This document shows positions 36,377 to 45,037 of a stretch of 45,037 bases of DNA, piece after piece. The first letter of the stretch is position 1; each line of letters begins with the position of its first letter. The translations under genes were made by a program, and so were the position numbers. The stretch covers positions 1 to 45,037 of the forward strand of contig CALYPL010000016.1 of NCBI GenBank assembly GCA_945273835.1. The letters run 5' to 3'. This DNA is from an uncultured Dysgonomonas sp. Lineage in GTDB: Bacteria; Bacteroidota; Bacteroidia; Bacteroidales; Dysgonomonadaceae. The notes beneath the pieces were generated by a model. It was not told the DNA's origin, searched no databases, and was given only the letters and a program-made list of their open reading frames with translations.

Positions 36377-36401
36377 ATAAAATAGAGTATGATTGTAAAT
36401 T

Positions 36402-38633
36402 TTAAATTGTTGTCGTGATTGTTCTGTTAATCACATCCAACTGCTGTTCTTTGGTTAGTTTAATAAAGTTAACAGCATATCCCGAAACACGTATAGTTAA
36501 TTGTGGATATTGTTCAGGATTATTCATCGCGTCAATCAGCAATTGGCGATCGAACACGTTGACATTCAGATGGTGACCTGTCTGAAGAAAATATCCATCA
36601 AGCAAGCCGGACAAATTCTGTGCCTCTTCATCTTTGTTTTTACCTAATGTGTTCGGAGTGATAGCAAATGTGTAAGATATACCATCATTTGCATGTTCGA
36701 ACGGTAATTTAGCAACTGACGATAATGATGCAACAGCGCCTTTTGTGTCACGTCCGTGCATCGGATTTGCACCGGGTGCAAACGGCGTACCACCTCGACG
36801 TCCGTCAGGTGTATTACCTGTTTTTTTACCATAAACGACATTCGATGTTATTGTCAATACAGACTGGGTAGGTATGGCATCTTTATACATCTTACGTTTG
36901 CGTATCTTATTCATAAATTTCTCAACGATCTCAACCGCAATCTTATCTGTATTATCGTCATTATTACCAAATGGTACATAATCTTTTTCAACGATATAAT
37001 CCATAGCATCACCATCAGCATCCCTTACAATACGAACTTTACCGTATTTTATGGCGGCAAAAGAATCGGCTATTATCGAAAGACCTGATACTCCAAAAGC
37101 CTGAGTACGGACAATGTCTACATCATGCAACGCCATTTCAAGGGCTTCGTACGAATATTTATCGTGCATATAATGTATGATGTTCAAAGCCTTGACATAA
37201 GTTTCGGCCACCCAATCAAGTGTACGGTCAAATTTTTCCCAAACTTCATCGAATTCAAGATAGTCTCCGTCTACTTTTTCAACCCAGTGCTTAGGCAGTA
37301 CCTGCACTTTGGTTTTCTCATCCTTACCTCCGTTGATTGTGTATAATAGTGCCTTAGGTAAGTTGGCGCGCGCTCCGAAAAATTGCATCTGATGACCGAT
37401 ACGCATCGGAGAGACACAACAAGCTATACCGTAATCATCTCCTAACTGAGGTCTCATTATATCGTCGTTTTCATATTGAAGCGATGACGTGTCAATTGAT
37501 ACCTTAGCACAGTATTTCTTCCAGCTTTCAGGCAGGCGGTCACTCCACAGAATAGTCAAATTCGGTTCGGGAGCCGGTCCAAGATTGTATAACGTATGTA
37601 ACATACGATAGCTGTTTTTCGTTACAAGCGATTTACCATTATTGGTCATACCACCTATCGATTCAGTTACCCATACAGGGTCACCTGAGAACAACTCATT
37701 ATATTCGTTTGTACGTAAGAAGCGCACAATACGCAATTTCATCACGAAATGGTCAATAAATTCCTGAGCTTCTTTTTCTGTGATGGCACCGTTGCGCAAA
37801 TCACGTTCAATGTAAATATCGAGGAACGAAGTTACACGTCCCAAGCTCATAGCCGCACCATTTTGATCTTTAATCGCCGCAAGGTATCCGAAATAAGTCC
37901 ATTGTATAGCTTCCTGTGCATTTTTTGCAGGATTGGATATATCGAAACCATAAGACTCTGCCATCTTTTTAAGCGAGTGTAATGCCTGAATCTGCATGCT
38001 CAATTCTTCACGCAAGCGGATCAAATCGTCTGTCATCACCACAGGATCGCAATCCTGGAAACGTTTTTTACGTTCGGCTATCAGGCGGTCTACTCCATAA
38101 AGAGCTACACGACGATAGTCACCGATAATTCGTCCACGACCGTAAGCATCCGGAAGGCCTGTAAGGAGCCCGTTACTTCTGGCACGTCTGATACTGTCAG
38201 TATAAGCAGAGAATACGCCTTCGTTATGTGTTTTGCGATATTTGCTAAAAATTTCACTTGTTATCGGATCAAGGTGATAACCGTATTCCTCAAGGCTTTG
38301 CTGAACCATACGCAATCCTCCATTCGGAAATATGGCTCTTTTCAATGGCTTGTCTGTTTGTACGCCTACAATTTTTTCAAGTCCTTTATCTATATATCCC
38401 GGACCGTAAGCATCTATCTGAGAAGGAATTTTGGTTTCAGCGTCATAAACACCCTTTTGCTTCTCAATTTTGAACATTTCGCTCAATTTGCTCCAAAGCT
38501 CACGGGTCGCATCAGTAGGACCCTCCAAAAAAGATTCGTCACCGCTGTATTCGGTATAATTCTCAAGGATAAAATTGTTTACATCAATTTTGTCCTGCCA
38601 TTTAGTTCCTTTAAAATCCTTATATGCACTCAT
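36402..38633 (-). CDS. pflB: Formate C-acetyltransferase (pyruvate formate-lyase)
   Basis: PflB converts pyruvate and CoA to acetyl-CoA and formate, the main anaerobic pyruvate reaction in many Bacteroidales. I use the ATG at 38633 ([18 protein letters not shown]), giving 743 residues, because the extra 21 residues from an upstream in-frame ATG at 38696 are not part of the family. The adjacent catalytic cysteines are in [12 protein letters not shown]. The glycyl-radical site is RVSGYAVNF, Gly about 718, 25 residues from the end. Other motifs are [51 protein letters not shown] and [19 protein letters not shown]. pflA follows downstream. Confidence 0.97.
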   Translation of the reverse strand: MSAYKDFKGTKWQDKIDVNNFILENYTEYSGDESFLEGPTDATRELWSKLSEMFKIEKQKGVYDAETKIPSQIDAYGPGYIDKGLEKIVGVQTDKPLKRAIFPNGGLRMVQQSLEEYGYHLDPITSEIFSKYRKTHNEGVFSAYTDSIRRARSNGLLTGLPDAYGRGRIIGDYRRVALYGVDRLIAERKKRFQDCDPVVMTDDLIRLREELSMQIQALHSLKKMAESYGFDISNPAKNAQEAIQWTYFGYLAAIKDQNGAAMSLGRVTSFLDIYIERDLRNGAITEKEAQEFIDHFVMKLRIVRFLRTNEYNELFSGDPVWVTESIGGMTNNGKSLVTKNSYRMLHTLYNLGPAPEPNLTILWSDRLPESWKKYCAKVSIDTSSLQYENDDIMRPQLGDDYGIACCVSPMRIGHQMQFFGARANLPKALLYTINGGKDEKTKVQVLPKHWVEKVDGDYLEFDEVWEKFDRTLDWVAETYVKALNIIHYMHDKYSYEALEMALHDVDIVRTQAFGVSGLSIIADSFAAIKYGKVRIVRDADGDAMDYIVEKDYVPFGNNDDNTDKIAVEIVEKFMNKIRKRKMYKDAIPTQSVLTITSNVVYGKKTGNTPDGRRGGTPFAPGANPMHGRDTKGAVASLSSVAKLPFEHANDGISYTFAITPNTLGKNKDEEAQNLSGLLDGYFLQTGHHLNVNVFDRQLLIDAMNNPEQYPQLTIRVSGYAVNFIKLTKEQQLDVINRTITTTI

Positions 38634-39364
38634 TTTTATACTAATTAAATTAATATTAAGAATATGTAAATAAACATGCAGACTATACATCTGCAAAATC
38701 TTGCTTCAGCTATTTAATTTTAAGCCTCGCAAATTATTATTTACTTTGATAATTAAGCTCTTTAAATGTAAGCTTTATGAATTCAATCTTGAGTAAATTC
38801 AGTTTTAACAAAATATTTACTTAATCAGGGTTATTAATAATATTTTTAAATATCCTGTGTCAAGATTGGCAGAAAAATACTACTCTATATCATCATACAA
38901 GACAAATATAATAACTTTTATCAGAATAAATTATATCTTCTGCATTAATTCATATTCTTGTATTAGATGAATTAATAATCTAAAATTTTGATTAACAACA
39001 ATAAAGACTTTTACACAAAGATTAATTATAATAAAATCACCAACACTTTTTCTATGCAGCTATATATCAACCACTTAACCAGAAAACATAATATTAGTTT
39101 ATCAAATTATACACTGATTGTTAACACAATACATTATGTTAGTTCTATTAATTCAATGACATATAGATTTTATCAATATAATGAAATTTGTTTATAAAGA
39201 TGTTGATTGACTTTTACTGCTTCGGCGAACGCATTCTATTTCAAAAAACCGGCTTACACTTAATTTGTTTTATTATTACTTCCTAATAATGAATAAGTAG
39301 ATTAGACAATGAAAATAATTCATCTAAAACTGTAACTTTGTTGCAACTAATTATATTTTCAAAA
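38634..39364. other. AT-rich non-coding region between pflB and the phosphatase gene
   Basis: About 730 very AT-rich bases between divergently read genes. On the minus strand TATATTTG (38910 to 38903) fits the -7 consensus and would give pflB a leader of about 265 nt; the -33 region is poor. The only reading frame of note (about 38988-39197) has no supported start or family and is discounted. No RNA gene was recognised. Confidence 0.5.
39333..39340 (+). promoter_or_regulatory. Candidate -7 box for the tyrosine phosphatase gene
   Basis: TAACTTTG matches the -7 consensus. A start near 39346 would leave about 19 nt before the ATG at 39365 and would exclude a TTG start at 39338, which lies within the element. 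The -33 region is not recognisable. Confidence 0.45.
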
Positions 39365-39862
39365 ATGGAAAATATCGCTAACCAAAAGGAATATAGAGTT
39401 TTATTTGTTTGCTTAGGCAATATCTGCCGCTCGCCTGCTGCCGAAGGTATATTAAAAGATATGGTTTCAAAAGCTGGACTAAGTAACAAGATTAGCGTTG
39501 ATTCTGCCGGCACGTCAGGCTATCACGAAGGCTCTTTACCTGATGAGCGGATGCGAAAACACGGAAGAATGCGAGGTTACGATTTTTGTTCGCTTTCCCG
39601 TAAATTCAGATCATCCGACTTCGATAAATTCGATATCATTCTTGTTATGGACGACAGCAATTACGACAAAATCATGAGACTGAGTCCGAGTGTGGAAGAC
39701 GAGAAAAAGGTGTACCGCATGGCTGACTTTTTACAGCATCTGTCTGCTGACCATATTCCCGACCCTTATTATAGTGGCGATGAAGGGTTTGAATTTGTAC
39801 TCGATCTTCTGGAAGATGCTTGTACAGGTCTATTTAATAAACTACGAAACGGCGAACTTTAA
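39365..39862 (+). CDS. Low-molecular-weight protein tyrosine phosphatase
   Basis: A 165-residue cytoplasmic phosphatase. The P-loop CLGNICRSP (Cys 16, Arg 22) is at the N-terminus, and the general-acid Asp is in the IPDPYYSGD motif near the C-terminal third; DSAGTSGYHEG and MDDSNYDKIM are also typical. Such enzymes often act on tyrosine kinases of polysaccharide export, but no kinase or capsule gene is near, so its target is unknown. I prefer the ATG at 39365; a TTG at 39338 would fall inside a promoter element. A terminator overlapping the stop codon separates it from glyA. Confidence 0.93.
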   Translation: MENIANQKEYRVLFVCLGNICRSPAAEGILKDMVSKAGLSNKISVDSAGTSGYHEGSLPDERMRKHGRMRGYDFCSLSRKFRSSDFDKFDIILVMDDSNYDKIMRLSPSVEDEKKVYRMADFLQHLSADHIPDPYYSGDEGFEFVLDLLEDACTGLFNKLRNGEL

Positions 39863-39878
39863 GTCTCGCCGTTTTATG
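39848..39878 (+). terminator. Terminator overlapping the phosphatase stop codon
   Basis: AACGGCGA (39848-39855) pairs perfectly with TCGCCGTT (39866-39873) across a 10-base loop that contains the TAA stop; TTATGTT follows. The T-run is short but the stem is GC-rich. Confidence 0.75.
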
Positions 39879-39912
39879 TTTATAAATTATCTTATCTATT
39901 CATTATTATCAT

Positions 39913-39920
39913 TAAATTTG
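39913..39920 (+). promoter_or_regulatory. Candidate -7 box for glyA
   Basis: TAAATTTG, followed by TACATT, matches the -7 consensus exactly. A start near 39926 gives a leader of about 33 nt. No good TTTG at -33. Confidence 0.5.
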
Positions 39921-39958
39921 TACATTAACGTAAATATTTACATCTAAAATTAAGCAGA

Positions 39959-41239
39959 ATGAAAAGGGACTCAGCTATTTTCGATATCATTAAAAGAGAG
40001 CATCAACGACAACTGAGCGGTATAGAGCTAATTGCTTCTGAAAATTTCGTCAGCGATCAGGTTATGGAAGCAATGGGTTCGTGCCTGACAAATAAATACG
40101 CAGAAGGCTATCCCGGAAAAAGATATTACGGAGGTTGCGAAATTGTTGACCTCAGCGAACAACTTGCGATAGATCGCCTAAAAAAATTGTTTAACGCCGA
40201 ATGGGCAAATGTTCAACCTCATTCAGGAGCGCAAGCCAATGCAGCCGTATTTTTGGCTTGTCTGAAAGCCGGAGACAAATTTATGGGACTGAATTTAGCG
40301 CATGGAGGACATTTATCGCATGGTTCACCTGTTAATTTCTCGGGTCTTATGTTCCATGCCATTGAGTATAATGTGCAGGAAATAACTGAAGAGATTGACT
40401 ATGAACAAATGGAAGCGATTGCTCATCGTGAAAAACCTAAATTGATTATTGCGGGTGCTTCGGCCTATTCACGTGAATGGGATTATGCACGCATCCGTCA
40501 ACTGGCAGATGAGATAGGTGCAATCTTTTTGGTGGATATGGCTCATCCTGCGGGATTGATTGCGGCAGGCTTACTTAAAAATCCTGTTGAATATGCGCAT
40601 ATTGTTACAACTACCACGCACAAAACTTTACGTGGTCCTCGTGGCGGTGCTATTCTGATAGGCAAAGATTTTGAAAATCCGTGGGGCAAAACAACTCCTA
40701 AAGGAGAGATAAGAATGATGTCTTCCCTACTCGATTCAGCCGTGTTTCCGGGAATACAGGGAGGCCCGCTCGAACATGTTATTGCTGCTAAAGCCGTATC
40801 GTTTGCTGAAGCCCTTGAACCCTCGTATAAAGAATACCAGACACAGGTAAAGAAAAATGCCGCTGTCATGGCTCAAGCATTTATAGACAAAGGTTATAAG
40901 GTGGTATCGGGCGGAACTGACAATCATCTGATGTTGATAGATCTTCGCCTCAAATATCCCGAACTGACGGGTAAAGCGGCTGAAAAAGCACTTGTAGCGG
41001 CAGATATTACAACAAACAAAAACATGGTACCTTTCGATAGTCGCAGTCCGTTCCTCACATCAGGTCTAAGATTTGGAACTCCCGCTATTACTACTCGTGG
41101 TGCGAAAGAGTCTTTGATGGGTGAGATTGTAGAAATGATAGACACCGTACTGTCAAATTATGAAAATGAACAGGTAATCAAAAATGTACGCAACAAGGTC
41201 AACACTTTGATGAAAGATTACCCTTTATTTGCATGGTAA
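39959..41239 (+). CDS. glyA: Serine hydroxymethyltransferase
   Basis: A PLP enzyme that interconverts serine and glycine and charges tetrahydrofolate with a one-carbon unit, feeding MetF. The 426-residue protein has [86 protein letters not shown], the PLP-lysine motif [14 protein letters not shown] (Lys about 226), and [17 protein letters not shown]. All hallmark motifs are intact. Monocistronic by its own -7 box and the strong terminator that follows. Confidence 0.98.
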   Translation: MKRDSAIFDIIKREHQRQLSGIELIASENFVSDQVMEAMGSCLTNKYAEGYPGKRYYGGCEIVDLSEQLAIDRLKKLFNAEWANVQPHSGAQANAAVFLACLKAGDKFMGLNLAHGGHLSHGSPVNFSGLMFHAIEYNVQEITEEIDYEQMEAIAHREKPKLIIAGASAYSREWDYARIRQLADEIGAIFLVDMAHPAGLIAAGLLKNPVEYAHIVTTTTHKTLRGPRGGAILIGKDFENPWGKTTPKGEIRMMSSLLDSAVFPGIQGGPLEHVIAAKAVSFAEALEPSYKEYQTQVKKNAAVMAQAFIDKGYKVVSGGTDNHLMLIDLRLKYPELTGKAAEKALVAADITTNKNMVPFDSRSPFLTSGLRFGTPAITTRGAKESLMGEIVEMIDTVLSNYENEQVIKNVRNKVNTLMKDYPLFAW

Positions 41240-41256
41240 TTTATACATATATAAAG

Positions 41257-41286
41257 AAAAAGACCGAATATAAATTCGGTCTTTTT
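41257..41286. terminator. Bidirectional terminator between glyA and the YgiQ-type gene
   Basis: AAAAAGACCGAAT (41257-41269) pairs perfectly with ATTCGGTCTTTTT (41274-41286), loop ATAA. T-tracts are at both ends on the respective strands. Its edge touches the stop codon of the convergent gene. Confidence 0.92.
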
Positions 41287-43112
41287 TATTTTGAAACCAT
41301 TCCCAGCTTCTTTAACAAATCCTCTCTTTTAAGGCGTTTTAATGATTTTATTATCTGAGGGCGGTAATTTTTATCGTACCAGAAAAAATATTGACGCTGA
41401 GCAAGTTTCTGCTCTTTGTTTTTGGCCGTAAATACTTTCTCTAATGTATAAGGATGGTATCCTGTATAATATATCTCGGTTGCCAATGTCATGGGTGAAG
41501 GTGTAAAATCCTGTACCTGTTCAAGCTGAAAATTCAGATTCTTCATTTTCACGGCAAGCTCTGCCATATCAATTTCTGAACATCCGGGATGTGATGATAT
41601 AAAATAAGGTATAATCTGCTGCTTGAGATTGCATTCAGTATTCAGATTATCGAATGTTTTTTTAAATTCATAAAACTGATCGAACGATGGTTTACGCATA
41701 TAATTCAGCACTTTATCCGATGTATGTTCGGGAGCAACCTTCAATCTGCCCGAAACATGATTCACAATCAGTTCACGCGTATATTCCTTTGATGCTTTAT
41801 CTAACTTGGGATCATTATTCTGATGCAACAGCATATCATAGCGAACTCCGCTGCCGATAAACGATTTTTTGATGCCCGGCAATGAATCTACGGCTTTATA
41901 TATATCCAATAAATGCGAATGATCTACATTCAGATTTTTACATATTTTCGGGTGAATACAGGATGGTCGCCTGCATTTGGCACAAATACGCCTGTCCTTC
42001 CCTTCCATTTTATACATATTTGCCGAAGGTCCGCCCAAATCGCTCAGATAGCCTTTGAAATCGGGCATCTCAGTAACTTTCCTGACTTCTTTCAGAATTG
42101 AATCTTTGGAACGGGAGACCACAAATTTTCCTTGGTGTGCCGAAATTGTACAGAAGGCGCATCCGCCGAAACATCCCCGATGCATATTTACGGAAAATTT
42201 TATCATCTCGAATGCCGGAATATGTTTCCCTTTATATTTAGGATGGGGCAAACGGGTGTATGGCAAATCAAATGAAGCGTCTACGTCCTTTTCTTCCATA
42301 GGAGGATAAGGGGGATTTATTACCACAACTTTTCCATCGGTTTCCTGCATGATGCGATGTGCATGCATCATATTAGATTGTTCTTCAACAACCTTAAAAT
42401 TTTTTGCCTGCTTCAGCTTGTCGGTCATACATTCTTCATGCGAAAAAAGCATAATATCTTCATCTGCCGACATGTATTTGTTTTTATCTGTCCAATATGC
42501 TGTTTGAGGTATATCGGTTATTTCAGAGACTGATTGTCCGTTCTTCAATCTGTTGGCAAGTTCTTTTATAGGCTTTTCTCCCATGCCATATATTAACAAA
42601 TCGGCTTTTGAATCCGCCAATATTGATTTATGGAGTTTATCATCCCAATAATCATAGTGGGTAACTCTTCTAAGCGATGCTTCGATACCACCAAGGATTA
42701 CAGGGACATCCGGATATAAGTCTTTCAGAATATTGCAATATACTTTTGACGCTCGATCGGGACGCATATCGTTGCGCCCGTCCGGTGTATATGCATCTTC
42801 AGACCGCAACCGTTTGTTGGCTGTATAATGATTTATCATCGAATCCATGGCTCCGGCTGAAACTCCGAAAAACAAACGTGGTCGTCCCATTTTTTTGAAG
42901 TCTCGCAAGTCATCGCGCCAGTTAGGTTGCGGCACAATGGCTACCCGCAGTCCTTCGGCTTCGAGCGTACGCCCTATCACGGCAGCTCCAAACGAGGGAT
43001 GATCTATATACGCATCGCCCGAAAATAAGATGACATCTGCTTCATCCCATCCTCGGATTTCCATTTCTTTTTTGGTAGTGGGTAACCAATCTGTTAGCTT
43101 ATATTCTTTCAT
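41286..43112 (-). CDS. ygiQ: YgiQ family radical SAM protein
   Basis: A 608-residue member of the YgiQ (UPF0313) family. The N-terminal part (KEMEIRGWDEADVILFSGDAYIDHPSFGAAVIGRTLEAEG) resembles a B12-binding-like fold. The radical SAM cluster motif is CFGGCAFC in MHRGCFGGCAFCTISAHQGK. A further Cys cluster CAKCRRPSCIHPKIC lies after it, and the sequence PEHTSDKVLNYMRKPS is a family hallmark. The reaction is not established. It is convergent with glyA across a bidirectional terminator and follows the flavoprotein gene by 40 bp. Confidence 0.93.
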   Translation of the reverse strand: MKEYKLTDWLPTTKKEMEIRGWDEADVILFSGDAYIDHPSFGAAVIGRTLEAEGLRVAIVPQPNWRDDLRDFKKMGRPRLFFGVSAGAMDSMINHYTANKRLRSEDAYTPDGRNDMRPDRASKVYCNILKDLYPDVPVILGGIEASLRRVTHYDYWDDKLHKSILADSKADLLIYGMGEKPIKELANRLKNGQSVSEITDIPQTAYWTDKNKYMSADEDIMLFSHEECMTDKLKQAKNFKVVEEQSNMMHAHRIMQETDGKVVVINPPYPPMEEKDVDASFDLPYTRLPHPKYKGKHIPAFEMIKFSVNMHRGCFGGCAFCTISAHQGKFVVSRSKDSILKEVRKVTEMPDFKGYLSDLGGPSANMYKMEGKDRRICAKCRRPSCIHPKICKNLNVDHSHLLDIYKAVDSLPGIKKSFIGSGVRYDMLLHQNNDPKLDKASKEYTRELIVNHVSGRLKVAPEHTSDKVLNYMRKPSFDQFYEFKKTFDNLNTECNLKQQIIPYFISSHPGCSEIDMAELAVKMKNLNFQLEQVQDFTPSPMTLATEIYYTGYHPYTLEKVFTAKNKEQKLAQRQYFFWYDKNYRPQIIKSLKRLKREDLLKKLGMVSK

Positions 43113-43152
43113 TCAGAATGCAAAGGTAGGTACTTTTGCCGAAGTGTGGATA

Positions 43153-44211
43153 TTATTTGGCTTCCCAAGCTAAATATCGATTGACAACGGAATTGATACG
43201 ACGTTGTAATGAAGGTTTTGTACTCATCCATAGAAACATATTTATAAATGGCTTGCTGTAAAACAGCATAGACAGGTATCGGATAATACGTACTTCTTTC
43301 AGTACACTACGGCTTTCTTCTTTAAAATTACGTTTATGAATGATCGCTTTGGCTGCATTCTCGCCTGTTTTGAAAGCATAATACAGTCCTTCACCGGTCA
43401 TCGAGTCGGCATATCCTCCGGCATCGCCTATGAGTAATATATTTTCCCGAAACGGATAGTCAATTTTCCCCAACATGGGAATATAAGCTCCTTTTGTTTT
43501 TTTCTCATCGTCAGGAATTTGATATTCTTTCATCAAAGTTCTGAATTCTCGTATATCGGAATTTTTATGTCCATATCCCACTACGCTTCCTTCTTTGTTC
43601 GGGAAAATATACATATAACCATTATCGAAACGCTTATCGAACATAACATCTATATTATCATTCAGTCTACGAGGCAATTTTTTCTCAAGACATATTATCC
43701 CTTTGTAATATCCGGGTTGAAGATATCGCCTAACCAGACTTGTTGCTCCGTCTGCACCGATTAATATATCGCACGAAAATTGAGTCCCGCTATTCAATGT
43801 TATGAATATTTTTCCTTCTTTTTCTTCGATCAAAGTCAATCTTCCAATCAATAATCGACCTCCCAATTTTTTATATTCGTCTATTAACAGGTTGTCAAAT
43901 TCGCTGCGTAGTACTATTCTGATTCCTCTATTTAGATTGAACGTGCTATATTTTTTTTGATGGGCATAAACCGTCATTTCACCAACGTTGTAATAATCGT
44001 ATTTGAGGTTATCAAAAATACGTTCGAATATTATATGCGTCTTGGGAGTAAGTCCTCCGCCACATAATTTTTCACGCGGAAAATCGGATTTGTCGATAAT
44101 AAGACAATCTTCGCCTGCTTTACGAAGCAAATATCCACAGGAACTACCTGCCGGACCACCTCCTATTATAATCGTCTTTATATGCTCTGTCATGTTTTTT
44201 AACCTATTCAT
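43153..44211 (-). CDS. Geranylgeranyl-reductase-like FAD-dependent oxidoreductase
   Basis: A 352-residue flavoprotein of the geranylgeranyl reductase/ChlP group of FAD oxidoreductases. The dinucleotide-binding motif IIIGGGPAGSSCGYLLRKAGEDCLIIDK is at the N-terminus, followed by FPREKLCGGGLTPKT, GADGATSLVRR in the middle and the second FAD motif ENILLIGDAGGYADSMTGEGLYYAFKTG. Archaeal and plant members reduce isoprenoid chains; the substrate in Bacteroidetes is not known to me. It may begin at 44211 (MNRLKNMTEH) or at 44193 (MTEHIKTI). It precedes the YgiQ-type gene by 40 bp and could share a transcript. Confidence 0.85.
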   Translation of the reverse strand: MNRLKNMTEHIKTIIIGGGPAGSSCGYLLRKAGEDCLIIDKSDFPREKLCGGGLTPKTHIIFERIFDNLKYDYYNVGEMTVYAHQKKYSTFNLNRGIRIVLRSEFDNLLIDEYKKLGGRLLIGRLTLIEEKEGKIFITLNSGTQFSCDILIGADGATSLVRRYLQPGYYKGIICLEKKLPRRLNDNIDVMFDKRFDNGYMYIFPNKEGSVVGYGHKNSDIREFRTLMKEYQIPDDEKKTKGAYIPMLGKIDYPFRENILLIGDAGGYADSMTGEGLYYAFKTGENAAKAIIHKRNFKEESRSVLKEVRIIRYLSMLFYSKPFINMFLWMSTKPSLQRRINSVVNRYLAWEAK

Positions 44212-44959
44212 TTTTAGGACAAATGATCCAAATATTGAATAATCAGGCTAAATTAATACTTATAAAATAATATTCCAATCAAACCTATTCTTTTTCAATA
44301 AGTTTATTGAATATTACTAAATCTGGAAATATAAAAAATAAAGTAAATAAGAGATAGATATTTATATTTGTTTCAAATAAAGGCTCATTTGTTTGTGGAG
44401 GTATTCTATATCACTTTTAATAACGAATACGTTGCTCTTATTTTAGTTTTATATTTTTCTTATTTTCTGTTCTGACAAGAATTATCTCTTGTGCATCTCA
44501 TCTTCCTATTCTTGTTTATTTCTTAATACTCCATATCATAATGTAATACTCAAATTTATATTATTGGTCCATTATGTTTGATTAGAAAATCCAAACCCTG
44601 TTCTACAGTCTTGAATAGTTTTATTATGTAATAGTTATAACTATTTGATAGCTATTTACACAGCCAGATTTCTTATATAGAATCGTCTATCAAATCAAGG
44701 TATAGCAAATGTTATAACAGTGTTTTATTTGAAGGCTCTAAAGCCGGAGGTTTTGCCCCGAAGTGCAAGGGGGAGAACAGGGCAATAGTTGAGTCCCTTC
44801 TTGCTCAAATTAGCTCAGAACAAAGTGTTGGATAATTAATGTTAACTCTGTATCAATAAAAGAAACAGCTTTCTGCTATTAGCTATTTTTTTTAACGCAT
44901 TTTTACCCTGATCGTATCTGAATTGTTTAGATAGGAAACCAACTCGATACGAGTCAGAT
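44212..44959. other. Non-coding region with a GC-richer island and a palindrome
   Basis: About 750 bases without a supported complete gene. It is AT-rich except for an island at about 44731-44810. Inside that island GGCT-CTAA-AGCC (44734-44745) can form a small hairpin, and a plus-strand frame stays open from about 44709 to a TAA near 44835. A perfect 16-bp palindrome lies at 44630-44645 and ACTCG-ATA-CGAGT lies at 44942-44954. Confidence 0.5.
44630..44645. repeat. Perfect 16-bp palindrome
   Basis: AATAGTTATAACTATT is identical to its reverse complement. It may be an operator for an unseen regulator or a chance event in AT-rich DNA. Confidence 0.5.
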
Positions 44960-45037
44960 TCAAGTTGATTTAAGGTTTATAATTCTGTCGAAGAGTTTTA
45001 ATAGGCTTGTTGCATTATACAGGTTGGCTATTGTAGG
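44960..45037 (-). CDS. Possible 3' end of a gene entering from the right edge
   Basis: The minus strand is open from the window edge for 25 codons to a TGA at 44960-44962, with a peptide containing NLYNATSLLKLFDRIINLKS. The composition looks protein-like, with a hydrophobic and charged helix pattern, but 25 codons can be open by chance and no family was recognised. An inverted repeat (ACTCG-ATA-CGAGT) follows the stop. Confidence 0.3.
   Translation of the reverse strand, partial: PTIANLYNATSLLKLFDRIINLKST

Noticed and set aside
38988-39197. A 69-codon plus-strand frame in the region upstream of the phosphatase gene
   Set aside because: It needs a TTG start, is dominated by Asn, Ile, Tyr and Thr as expected for AT-rich non-coding DNA, and shows no family motif or promoter context.
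1-45037. CRISPR array, prophage or complete insertion sequence
   Set aside because: Reading through the window revealed no regularly spaced repeats, transposase, integrase or phage structural genes.

Overview
The window looks like a core chromosomal segment of an AT-rich member of the Bacteroidota, order Bacteroidales. This rests on a fused LpxC-FabZ, FISUMP-type surface proteins, DUF4251, DUF5063 and CbpA/CbpM families, a GTG-started holB, and many -7 promoter elements of the Bacteroidetes type TAnnTTTG, several of them TATATTTG. A Dysgonomonas-like genus is my guess. No CRISPR array, phage or complete insertion sequence was seen.

Layout. (1) 1-4531, minus: a surface-protein operon of three paralogous secreted proteins (two with a FISUMP domain) and a fourth secreted protein cut by the left edge. 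(2) 5279-10763, plus: membrane-anchored degenerate M23 protein, dxr, rseP, metF, holB, tightly packed. (3) 11010-12428, plus: ahcY, convergent with a minus-strand pair, an RSH-family (p)ppGpp synthetase and cutC. (4) 15596-20014, minus: MscS-type channel followed by an AsmA-family protein. (5) 20473-23802, minus: a possible tiny membrane protein, typA and an OmpA-family protein with a textbook terminator. (6) 23909-27171, minus: lpxD, lpxC-fabZ, lpxA, the early lipid A pathway. (7) 27285-28325, minus: a DUF4251 lipoprotein and a Spy-like periplasmic protein, divergent from (8) 28570-31069, plus: DUF5063, a 3'-5' exonuclease, cbpA, cbpM and tRNA-Pro(CGG). (9) 31165-35192, minus: tripartite efflux operon (TolC, HlyD/EmrA, DHA2-type MFS). 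(10) 35606-38633, minus: pflB and pflA. (11) 39365-41239, plus: low-molecular-weight tyrosine phosphatase and glyA. (12) 41286-44211, minus: YgiQ-type radical SAM protein and a geranylgeranyl-reductase-like flavoprotein. The last ~800 bases are nearly non-coding, with a short GC-richer island, a 16-bp perfect palindrome and possibly the tail of another gene at the edge.

How the genes work together. Most of the window is envelope biogenesis and housekeeping: lipid A (lpxD, lpxC-fabZ, lpxA), isoprenoids (dxr), intramembrane proteolysis (rseP), OmpA, AsmA and MscS. One-carbon and methyl metabolism (metF, ahcY, glyA) is dispersed among them. The accessory part is the left-edge surface operon. No clearly new system was found. 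The most unusual items are that operon with its C8 tract and composition shift, an RSH protein that has lost its hydrolase residues, an M23 protein that has lost most zinc ligands, and unexplained regulatory hairpins in the efflux and pfl operons.
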